Positions 1 through 9,605 of a DNA stretch of 64,000 bases are shown one piece after another; the stretch's first letter is position 1, and each line of letters starts with the position of its first letter. The notes beneath the pieces are model-generated. The model saw only the letters and a program-made list of their open reading frames with translations, made no database searches and had not been told where the DNA came from. Both the position numbers and the translations under genes were made by a program. This DNA is from Corallium rubrum (Eukaryota; Cnidaria; Anthozoa; Scleralcyonacea; Coralliidae). The stretch spans positions 11,375,468 through 11,439,467 of the forward strand of contig OZ036005.1 of the NCBI GenBank assembly GCA_964035015.1, written 5' to 3'.

Positions 1-177
1 TAAACAAAAAAATTCTAGTTGCAAAACAAAGAGAATGAATAAATTTTCGTCCCTAGAATAATCTTAACACCGTCCTTGTTTTTTTACAACGCCACTTAGA
101 GCATTTTCACGTCGATACGTCTTCATGACGACGTCAACGACGGAGATTCCTAAAGCTATACCGCTCCAGCTGGTGCC

Positions 178-336
178 ATGATCCAGTTTTGGCGAGTTTC
201 TGAAGTGTGTGAATGGTTAAAAAGTATTGGTCTTGGAGAGTATAGGGAGTTATTTATCGTGCATGAGATCGAAGGTGATCGACTACTGCATCTTGATAAA
301 GATCAATTAAAAGTCCTTGGTGTGAATAAGATTTAA
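178..336 (+). pseudogene. SAM-domain fragment, 52-aa ORF
   Basis: The ATG at 178 opens a 52-codon frame closed by TAA at 334, with an in-frame stop at 151 upstream. The peptide starts MIQFWRVSEVCEWLKSIGLG and continues with EYRELFIVHEIEGDRLLHL and DKDQLKVLGVNKI. This is the pattern of a sterile alpha motif (SAM) domain: W near the N terminus, V.EVCEWL, then LL.L....L..LGV. SAM domains mediate protein-protein or RNA binding. The domain stops just before its last helix, no flanking exon was found, and the surroundings are repeats. It is probably an isolated exon or captured fragment; a terminal exon of a gene lying upstream of the window cannot be excluded. Confidence 0.55.
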
Positions 337-822
337 TATTTACTTCAATACCGACACTACAATCATTTTAGCAGTACTGGGGCGTTTTGGAAGCCATTAA
401 ACGACTGTACCTTCAAATATAGTGGTCAGTTGACTTTTTTAATTATAAAATTTGTGTTGCTTTTTAACGTCGTCCTAGCATCGTAAGGTCCCTATTTTTT
501 GTCTATGTCGAGTATTGGAAAAAAAATATATTACTGTCGTGGAAATAGAAGCGTTCCTAAAATATTTTTGCATTTCTTTTGCTATGTTTGACCAGTTCAT
601 TTGATGAAAATTATTGCTATAACTTCCTGTTTTGAATTTGATTGGTTTCTAATTTTTAAACAACCAATAAGAAAAATTATTATACAATACTGATACAATC
701 TCGACTGTGATTGGCTAAAAACCTACAGATAATCTTGATGTCTTGCCACCTACAAAATATCAAAAATTATCTGTAGCTATGACGCGCTGGCCAGCGGTTT
801 GAACAAAACAAACATGGCGGTC

Positions 823-1636
823 GTCCTTAGGAGACGAGACGATAAATACAGACTTGCTCCGGGCTCTGATTGGTCGCTCCGAAACAATGAAATCTTTCCA
901 CGGCCACAGTATGATGGATCCGCACTTGTAAACAAACGATCTCGCTCAACGCTGGACCTTATGATCTTATTAATAAGTTGGTAAGTATACATATGGTATA
1001 CTATTTTTGGGATTATTTTGATTGTTTTTAGAATGGACAACAGCAAAACGGTGAGATTCTTATTCATATTATGGTATAAACTTACCATAAGTCTGTATTT
1101 TAACAGAACATTCGCCAGTATTATTCGACTACTTAGTTGTAGAATATTTACATCTATATATTTTCGAATACTAGCTAAACTCTCACCATTTGCTTTTAAC
1201 CACAACTATGGAAGGAATATTTTAATATCCTCAGAAAGGTTTTGTAACTATCGATCTGAAGACATTGCACAAAGACACCAGTGAGTCAGACCAGTTTGGA
1301 ATCTAAATTTCCTGTGCGCTGGACAGCCGTGTTTGAATTTTCCCTTGTGCGCCAAACTGAATGATTGAATGAACATATGTAAATGCCAGTATTAATCTTA
1401 TTACTGACATTGGTGATTTTGGTCTAATTTTGTGCGCCAAGTAACAACTAACGTTTTTTGTGCGCCGATTTGTGCGCCAGTAAACACAGCTGTGCACCGA
1501 ACATGTGAAGGTCAGAGCCCCTTCATTCCAAACTGGAGTCAGACCCATCATATCGTGGCCATGCAAAGATTTCATTGTTTCGGAGCAACCAATCAGAGCC
1601 CGGAGCATGTCTGTATTTATCGACTCGTCTTAGGAG
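823..1636. repeat. Inner inverted repeat (about 95-bp arms)
   Basis: The arm at 823-922 (containing gctccgggctctgattgg) is repeated inverted at about 1541-1636. It sits inside the larger 539-2730 inverted repeat, so it is probably a later TIR element. Positions 1640-1772 hold a short coding-like frame (RINLADLARFVDAKTTKKK) that I do not recognise. Confidence 0.6.
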
Positions 1637-1907
1637 TGAAGATCAAAAGCGGATTAATCTGGCGGATTTGGCACGTTTTGTTGATGCTAAAACCACCAAG
1701 AAAAAAACAAGCGAGCTACACATACAGCTGTTAGAGTTTAAAGCAGTGTTTGAAAGAGAAAATTGTATTTGAAAGCGAAAAAGTTAGCGAACCTCGAACT
1801 GAAGACGGTATGAATATTTACTATTTTTACCTAACTTTGTAAAAAACTTTCTAAAGGCTTCTACATTTATAATTGTATAATAAAACAATTATTGATTTCG
1901 GTCATCG

Positions 1908-2011
1908 CATGATATCAAGAATTATCAAGGCCTCTGTTTGTGTTATCCGCCTCAGCCTTCGGCTTCGGCAGATAACACAAACCTCGGCCTTGATAATTCT
2001 TGATATCATGC
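1908..2011. repeat. Long palindrome
   Basis: Positions 1908-1958 are mirrored by 1961-2011 around a ttcggcttcgg centre. Arms begin catgatatcaagaattatca. It is a near-perfect hairpin, typical of small foldback MITEs. Confidence 0.75.
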
Positions 2012-2453
2012 TCAACCTCATCCAATAATTGTACATTGTTATATAGCTAGAGTTTCGCTGGATACAACGATGACTGTCATTGGTTGGTTTGTGGTCACAT
2101 GACCTTAGCTAAATTTCAATGTCTACCGAGCGGGCAATAATTGAGAACTTATTGCCTGCTCGGGCAATAAGTTTTCAATTGTTGACCGCTTGAACTTTGA
2201 ACTCTTCACGGTTTCCTATAAATAAAAGCTTGTTTGGTAAGAAAAAAGAATATTTATAGGTCTTCAAAGAATGTGTGAAGATTAACTGGAGAAATGTATT
2301 GCTGTTCTTTTGTTCTGAGACTTATGTTTGTTTGGTTGAAGTGAAATTACGGAGCCAGGCGAAATGTTTTGGTTAAGTCTTAGCGTTCGTCTTTTGTGTA
2401 CTTTCCCTTGATAAACGTCGAAATTATTCAGCGAAACTCAAGCTATATAACAA

Positions 2454-2600
2454 AACACTTAATGTCTGATCCCTCTGGAAACAGTTAGTTTTGTTTTCCC
2501 TCGAGTCTCGATGTTTCCCTCGACTTCGTCTCGGGAAATATCAAGACTCTCGGGAAAACAAAACTAACTGTTTCCCTCGGGAGCAGACATTAAGTGTATA
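2454..2600. repeat. Palindromic MITE
   Basis: The left end acacttaatgtctg and the arm aaacagttagttttgttttc are repeated inverted at 2540-2600. The centre is rich in tctcgg/ccgaga-like short repeats. It is a compact hairpin of about 147 bp. Confidence 0.7.
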
Positions 2601-2925
2601 GTATTAGTTGCCAAACTGCAAACACCAATCAAATTCAAAACAGGAAGTTTTCAACGAATCTTATCAGATGAATTGTTCAGCTTGAGGAAGATATTGCAAC
2701 AATATTTTAGGAACGCTTCTATTGCCACGAGCTCTAATTACTGCACCACAATTAGAATATAATTTAATTCACTGTTTGTTCTAATTTTTGCTTACTCTAT
2801 AGTTTTTATATGATTTTTGTTGTAAACAGGTCACGACATGCTGTCACTTCTCTTCCATTTTATGGATGAACTCTTGTTTCTATTTTGTGTTGAACCATTT
2901 TTCATAGGAAAGGTACGTACAGTGC

Positions 2926-2930
<5 letters not shown>

Positions 2931-3000
<70 letters not shown>

Positions 3001-3339
3001 TATATATGTAATGTTTACAACACGAGCGGCCGTGTTGTATATGAATATACAATCACGAGCCGAAGGCGAGTGATTGTATATTCAATACAACAAGGACGCG
3101 AGTGTAGTAAACAACTTGTGAAATGAATAAATAGTAAAAATCCCTTTGGGATATTGAGATGCTAATTTGCTAATTAGTTACAAGCACTAATGGTTGTATC
3201 AGAAGAGTATACATCCACTAGTGGTTGTAACTAATTAGCATCATTGGTTTTAGTTTGTATGGGGTTTACAGGGGTATACATGTGACGTAATTTCTGAAAT
3301 TGGATTGGCTGCAAAACTCATGAATTAGTAATGAATTTC

Positions 3340-3393
<54 letters not shown>

Positions 3394-3441
3394 CCACACC
3401 CATCAGGTGAATAATCACGTGTCTGTAGATTGAACTATATA

Positions 3442-3519
<78 letters not shown>

Positions 3520-3965
3520 TATACATACTATATAGATCAATCTACAGACACGTGATTATTCACCTGATGGGTGTGGCAAGCTTTGCTTGGTAACCGAAGT
3601 TTACCCTCTTGTCTTATTCCGCTCGGTATTGAGCATATAAAACACTCATTAATAATTCATGAAGAAAACACAAAAGAAATCATGACCGTGAAGGAGCTTG
3701 TATATCTGATACAAACCACACGTGGTTGTATCACATATACAACCACTAGTGGTTGTATATCAGGTCACTATCTCCGCTCTAAAACATCGAAACTGCGCTT
3801 TTTCTGAATTAATCTGAACAAATATTACTCATATTAACATCAAAGACTCGGCGTGTTTTAAGCTGTTTACAACATTCGCGTCCGTGTTGTATCGAATAGA
3901 TAATCACTCGCCTTCGGCTCGTGATTGTATATTCGATACAACACGGCCGCTCATGTTGTAAACAT

Positions 3966-4020
<55 letters not shown>

Positions 4021-4029
4021 ATCTATCTA

Positions 4030-4091
<62 letters not shown>
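2931..4091. repeat. Foldback element with (TA)n tracts
   Basis: Arms at about 3008-3118 and 3868-3968 are inverted copies of each other, and each is itself a near palindrome around cgagccgaaggcgag. Between them lies a second inverted pair (about 3391-3432 and 3536-3578, ttgccacacccatcaggtga). Long (TA)n runs lie at 2931-3007, 3343-3391, 3448-3515 and 3968-4091. The tracts grew at hairpin centres or TA target sites. No coding content is supported. Confidence 0.65.
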
Positions 4092-4094
<3 letters not shown>

Positions 4095-4095
<1 letters not shown>

Positions 4096-4262
4096 CATTA
4101 AGTGCGCAATGTATGTTGGGGATTCGTAATTCGTTTTTCAAAAATAGTGAACGGCTTTCTTAAAATTTTAACGAGGAACAGCTGAGTGCTTCTGGTTAGC
4201 ATTTTAACAATGCCGCTCGCAATTTTTGAATAATGAATTACGAATCCCCAACATACCTTGCG
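4095..4262. repeat. Palindromic MITE
   Basis: The arm attaagtgcgcaatgtatgt with ggggattcgtaattc at the left is mirrored by gaattacgaatccccaacat and cgcgcttaat at the right. About 165 bp in total. Confidence 0.65.
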
Positions 4263-4550
4263 CGCTTAATGTTTAAGATTTAGATTTCCAAACAACAACC
4301 TTTATTGAATTGGCTTGAAAAGCGTTGTTGCATGCACGTATTACCACTCACCTTAACACCTCAAACATTGTCACGCAACAATGATTTTGTTACAAGTTGA
4401 AAACATTTGTTCAAAAAAGTAAACTCCAGTCCTACTTGCTGAAACATACTGTTTCAACAACGAAATTTTGTTGCGTGACAATGTTTAAGGTGGCAACTTG
4501 CAACGCAACATACAATGTTGCAGCAATTTGTTGCTCGTATTACTTCACGT

Positions 4551-4832
4551 TATATACCATACACTCGGAGGAGTGTTTCATCGGGATTTCCAAACACCGA
4601 GACTTTTGTTGAAATTCGCCTCGGTTTTTGAACAAATTCCGAGGTGTTTGGAATCCTGATCTCTTCCGAGTGTATGATATAGCTTCTCAAACAAATCAGT
4701 ATTTTAAGAGAATATCGAGGTGAAAGTTGACTTAATTTATGTAATTTCTTCCTCCGGTATCAAAACCTCCGTCTCGGTACTGATTTACTTTGTTTTCGGT
4801 TCATGAATTATTAATGAATTGAGAACTTTATA
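4551..4832. mobile_element. MITE family copy A (accgagg type)
   Basis: A hairpin with arms catacactcgg/ccgagtgta encloses ccaaacaccgag...cgaggtgtttgg. A 3' part follows running to ttcatgaattattaatgaat. The same structure and order recur at 36029-36335. A further copy of the 3' part alone is seen near 5270-5340. It is non-coding. Confidence 0.6.
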
Positions 4833-5147
4833 TACAGTATCATAGCCAAGCAATTGCCGGTGACAACTGCTTGCGGGATGGTATAATTAGTGCGCATATC
4901 TAGAGAGCATGATGTGGACCATGTGGTATAGGGCCAGAGTGCTCGAACTGCCACATGGTTGCCCAAAACCTTCCGAATCCTAGCCGGACGCTCCAGTGAA
5001 GGTCCACAATAGGTTTCTTAAATCTCAAATCCTGCTCAGTATTTGCTACTCTTTCCGTGATTGACGTAGTAGTTTTGAAAAATAATGTTGTCTAAGTGGA
5101 GAAAATCAAAGCTAAAGTTGTAGCAACTGATGATCCAGGCGGGTATC

Positions 5148-5233
5148 TTAATCTTAATATAAATATCAATGCCCAGCATAATACACGAAGCAAAGTGTAT
5201 TATGCTGGGCATTGATATTTATATTAAGATTAA
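5148..5233. repeat. Near-perfect 86-bp palindrome
   Basis: The arm ttaatcttaatataaatatc plus aatgcccagcataatacac is mirrored exactly after a short gaagcaaa centre. It would form a hairpin of about 38 bp. Confidence 0.8.
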
Positions 5234-6117
5234 AGCTAAAGTTTATGTGAATTAGGAGGATTCTTTATCAGATATAAAACCACGGACGTGCTACTGATTT
5301 CCTTTGTGTTTTCCTCATGAATTATTAATGAGTTTTTGAAATAAAAGTTAACGATCTACATGTTTCTCAAGTACGCGACACAGCATGATAAACACGCGCG
5401 CTACCCTACCTAAGATGACGGAACGTAGATCGGAGGAATGGAGTCAGTAGCTAATATGCCGACTGCTGATCCCCTCTACCAACGGAACCTCATCCATCCC
5501 GAGATCTGCAAGTCACCCGTCTAGACGGGGAAAATTAATATAGAACAAAGAGTAAACAAAGGTACTTACGGTTTTGGAGAGATGCAAACGAGATAGATTA
5601 TCGACAGCAGGCACTTATTACAATTGTAGAAGAGCACCTAGCCACTAAGGAACCAACTGTGTATGACAAGCAAAGAAGACAAGAGCGACCAAGGGGGTGG
5701 TACTAACAGTCCCGTCGGCCTAAACAGCTCATTAGAGCAAGGCTGAAAAGAAATAACACAAAACTAGGCGCCCGTGATGAACCAGGTAGCTAAGCGATCC
5801 AGGGAAAATGAAACAAAACAGGGGGACGGAGAAGATCCCAAGAAGGGAGGGAGCACAAACGAGTCACAAGTAAGCCGAACATGATAAGCTAGCCCTTTTG
5901 TATTATACTCTCAGTGGGGCAACCCCCGGGAGACCTGGGTCTGAGGCCCCGACATAACGAACACTGACACCGCTTATCGTTAACTTCTTTTATTACTACC
6001 TAATAAAATACATTTTATTGACTTCAATTTGTTACAGGATATCCAGATAAAGGAATTTGATAAAGAAAATTTTAGGATCCATGCTACTGTGTGAGTTAAA
6101 GTTCCTTAAGGTTTTTT
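5234..6117. other. No gene or repeat recognised
   Basis: Apart from a copy of the MITE 3' part (ttcctcatgaattattaatg at about 5310-5335), I see no open frame with homology, no RNA gene and no clear repeat here. Confidence 0.4.
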
Positions 6118-7892
6118 GTAACAAAACGTAAGGTCTCACAACGTAACATAAGGTCTCACAACGTAACGTAAGGTCTCACAACGTAACGTAAGGTCTCACA
6201 ATGTAACGTAAGGTCTTACAATGTAACGTAAGGTCCACAACGTAACATAAGGTCTCACAACGTAACGTAAGGTCTCACAATGTAACGTAAGGTCTCACAA
6301 TGCAACGTAAGGTCTTACAATGTAACGCAAGGCCTTACAATGTAACGTAAGGCCTTACAATGTAACGTAAGGTCTCATAATGTAACGTATGGCCTCACAA
6401 TGTAACGTATGGTCTCACAATGTAACGTAAAGTCTCACAATGTAACGTAAGGTCTCACAATGTGACGTAATGTCTCACAATGTAACGTAAGGTCTCACAA
6501 TGTAACATAAGGTTTCACAACGTACGTAAGGTCTCACAATGTAACGTAAGGTCTCACAACGTAACGTAAGGTCTCAAATCGTAACTTAAGGTCTCACAAC
6601 GTGACGTAAGGCCTTACAATGTAACGTAAGGTGTCCCAACGTAACGTAAGATCTAGTTAAAACGTAACGTAAGGTCTCACAATGTAGCGTAATGTCTCAC
6701 AATGTAGCGGCGTAAGGTCTTACAACGTAACGTAAGGTCTCACAATGTAGCGGTGTAAGGTCTCACAATGTAACGTAAGGTGTCGCAACGTAACGTAAGC
6801 TCTTACAACGTAACGTAAGGTCTCACAATGTAATGTAAGGTCTCACAATGTAATGTATATAATGTAAGGTCTCACGAGTCACGATATAACGTAAGGACTC
6901 TTAATGAATGTAACGTAAGTTATCACAATGTAACGTAATGTCTTACAATGTAACGTAAGGTGTCGCAACGTAACATAAAGTCTCGCAATGTAACGTAAGG
7001 TCTCACAATGTAACGTAAGGGCTCACAATGTAATGTAAGGTCTCACAATGTAATGTATATAACGTAAGGTCTCACGAGTCACGATATAACGCAAGGACTC
7101 TTAATGAATGTAACGTAAGTTATCACAATGTAACATAATGTCTCACAATGTAACGCAAGGTCTCACAATGTAACGTAATGTCTCACAATGTGACGTAAGT
7201 TATCACAATGTAACGTAAGTTATCACAATGTAACATAATGTCTCACAATGTAACGTAAGGTCTCACAATGTAACGTAAGGTCTCACAATGTAACGTAAGT
7301 TATCACAATGTAACATAAGGTCTCGCAATGTAACGTAAGGTCTCACAATGTAACGTAATGTCTCACTGAATGTAACGTAAGGTCTCACAATGTAACGTAA
7401 GGTCTCACAATGTAACGTAACGTCTCACTGAATGTAACGTAAGGTCTCACAATGTAACGTAAGGTCTCACAATGTAACGTAATGTCTCACAATGTAACGT
7501 AAGGTCTCACAATGTAACGTAAGGTCTCACAATGTAACGTAAGGTCTCACAATGTAACGTAAGGTCTCACAATGTAACGTAATGTCTCACAATGTAACGT
7601 AATGTCTCACAATGTAACATAAGGTCTCACAATGTAACGTAATGTCTCACAATGTAACGTAAGGTCTCACAATGTAACGTAAGGTCTCACAATGTAACGT
7701 AATGTCTCACAATGTAACGTAATGTCTCACAATGTAACGTAATGTCTCACAATGTAACGTAAGGTCTCACAATGTAACGTAATGTCTCACAATGTAACAT
7801 AAGGTCTCACAATGTAACATAAGGTCTCACAATGTAACGTAAGGTCTCACAATGTAACGTAAGGTCTCACAATGTAACGTAAGGTCTCACAA
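6118..7892. repeat. 20-bp minisatellite, left part
   Basis: About 88 tandem copies of aacgtaaggtctcacaatgt. The left half is degenerate (variants acataaggt, acgtaatgt, insertions such as tgtatataatg) and the right half nearly exact. The array continues at 12651 after a LINE insertion, so it was one array of about 100 units. It is not a CRISPR: the copies are adjacent and have no spacers. Confidence 0.95.
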
Positions 7893-7899
7893 AGGGGAA

Positions 7900-9525
7900 A
7901 TGGGCAAGATGGCGGACAGTAATGAAAATACGAGCTCCTCATCTTGCGAAAATTCTCAACATACCAACGACGATACCATCTTGGAAACTCCAAAATCTAC
8001 ATTCTTAAATTTATATGTAGACGAATTGTTATGGCAGGGTGATTTAGATTCGTTAAAATCGTTCGTAGAAGTGGATCTACAACTAAACGGAAGATGGTCG
8101 TCGCCTAGAGGCGAAACTATAAAATTCAGCAACCCGAAATTTGGTTTGAAATGGCTTGGGCCAACGGAAAGAAAGTTAATAATCGTACAAGATAACGAGG
8201 AGAATCAACTACTCGCTACTCTGAAGAGCTACGCCACTCAAGCGGACGAAAACAATGAGGATAAAAGGAACAAATGCGAGCAAAATACGAGCAAGCACGT
8301 GGTCATCGATGTTAACGTCGAAGACGACATCTGTGTCAACAAACAATCGAAATACGAAGACTGTGAGAACTTTCAAGATCAAATCGTAAAGATAATGAAT
8401 ATACTCGCAGATATTCAATCTAATCAAGATAAAGAACGCCAAAATGCTTTACTGCGAGGGGAAGAATCAGACGCGAAAATAAAATCTCTGCTCGAAGATA
8501 ACAACAAGATGGCGGCCAAAATCGAATCCCTCACAGCAACGGTAGCAGAACTAACCATTGACAATAATGGAATAAAGCAAGTTCTCGATGTTAAACAAAA
8601 TGAATGGCTTAAAGTGGAAGCAAAAGCTAGTTCATCAAAAAGCAAGTCTCCAACCTCAGACCCAATACAAACACAAAATCAATTCATAACCCTTAATGAT
8701 GAAAATGATGAAGATATTTATTCAGTGCCAGAACCCCAAAATGAAGAAATCAAAGAAAGCATCAGCAGCCAGATTTATGATTATCGATCAAATGAAAAAT
8801 TGAAATTTGAAAATTCAAAAAAAAAGAAAAGCATATCAAAGCCAAAGGGGAAAAACAAAGCCCATACTGATGTCAAGAAAGAGAAACCATTCGGCAAACC
8901 TGGAAAGAAGATTCTAGTAATTGGTGACTCCATGGTGAAGCACATAGATCAGCAGAAAATCGAGAGAGCTGCAGGTTGCCAGTCAGTTGTCCATTCCTAC
9001 AGCGGAGCACGAGTGGGGCAAATCAGTGCCAAGATTAAGGAAAACTGGTCCGAAGCACAAGAGTATGATACAGTGGTCCTCCATGTCGGTACCAATGATC
9101 TGGTATACAATGATGCTGAGAAGGTGGGAACAGAGATGGATGGCCTTATTCAAGATCTGAAAAGTCACACAGAAAAGATCGCCGTGTCAAGCGTGGTCAA
9201 AAGGTATGATGGTCATGTTGCAGAAAGCAACATAACTCGTTTCAATTGTATAGTTAAAGATTTATGCACTAAGCATAATATCATCTTTTTAGATAATGAT
9301 CAAATAGATAAGTCGTTCTTGAATCAATCAAACCTGCACTTGAACCACATGGGTGATAGAGTGCTAGGGCGTAGTTTCTGCACTTACTTAAAATCAAATA
9401 GAATAAAAACTGCTGGTAATACACCAGTTGATACTCGTAGTAATTTTTTTCGCCAAGTTTATGGACATCAGGAGAGAGACTGGACTATGTATCTGAAACA
9501 TGTAAGCCAAGTAATGAGGCATTAA
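7900..9525 (+). CDS. LINE ORF1 protein with SGNH-hydrolase (esterase-like) domain
   Basis: 541 aa. The N terminus (1-95) is of unknown fold. Residues 140-250 are charged and heptad-like, probably a coiled coil. A Lys-rich stretch (KKKKSISKPKGKNKAH) follows. From about 345 an SGNH/GDSL hydrolase domain is visible: block I ILVIGDSMVKHI with Ser, block II SYSGARVGQ with Gly, block III VVLHVGTNDLVY with Asn, and block V SNLHLNHMGDRVLG with the catalytic His. Esterase-type ORF1 proteins are known in CR1/L2-clade LINEs, where they are thought to act in the RNP or in membrane/lipid interaction. The start MGKMADSNEN is the first ATG; a second ATG is three codons later. The stop is followed by ORF2 in the -1 frame. 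Confidence 0.88.
   Translation: MGKMADSNENTSSSSCENSQHTNDDTILETPKSTFLNLYVDELLWQGDLDSLKSFVEVDLQLNGRWSSPRGETIKFSNPKFGLKWLGPTERKLIIVQDNEENQLLATLKSYATQADENNEDKRNKCEQNTSKHVVIDVNVEDDICVNKQSKYEDCENFQDQIVKIMNILADIQSNQDKERQNALLRGEESDAKIKSLLEDNNKMAAKIESLTATVAELTIDNNGIKQVLDVKQNEWLKVEAKASSSKSKSPTSDPIQTQNQFITLNDENDEDIYSVPEPQNEEIKESISSQIYDYRSNEKLKFENSKKKKSISKPKGKNKAHTDVKKEKPFGKPGKKILVIGDSMVKHIDQQKIERAAGCQSVVHSYSGARVGQISAKIKENWSEAQEYDTVVLHVGTNDLVYNDAEKVGTEMDGLIQDLKSHTEKIAVSSVVKRYDGHVAESNITRFNCIVKDLCTKHNIIFLDNDQIDKSFLNQSNLHLNHMGDRVLGRSFCTYLKSNRIKTAGNTPVDTRSNFFRQVYGHQERDWTMYLKHVSQVMRH
7906..7915 (+). promoter_or_regulatory. YY1-type motif at LINE 5' end
   Basis: AAGATGGCGG lies 13 bases into the element and overlaps the ORF1 start. 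YY1 binds AAnATGGCG motifs, and a comparable site near +12 positions initiation in mammalian L1. A role here is inference. Confidence 0.35.
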
Positions 9526-9605
9526 ATAGTAATAATTCCTCAAACAATGTGAGCAGCGATTTTTTCACCAGCCTTAACTCCATTCCCAATGAAAGAGGTT
9601 TTAAG

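Larger units (their letters stand above)
539..2730. repeat. Composite inverted-repeat element, outer arms
   Basis: The arm at about 539-645 (containing gaagcgttcctaaaatat and ttcctgttttgaatttgatt) returns as its reverse complement at about 2624-2730. The arms are roughly 80 percent alike by eye and enclose several smaller palindromes. It looks like a foldback-type transposon relic with nested insertions. No transposase was seen. Positions 337-538 hold nothing recognisable. Confidence 0.6.

Noticed and set aside
6118..7892. CRISPR-like array of direct repeats
   Set aside because: Units are contiguous with no spacers, in an animal genome, and split by a LINE. It is a minisatellite.
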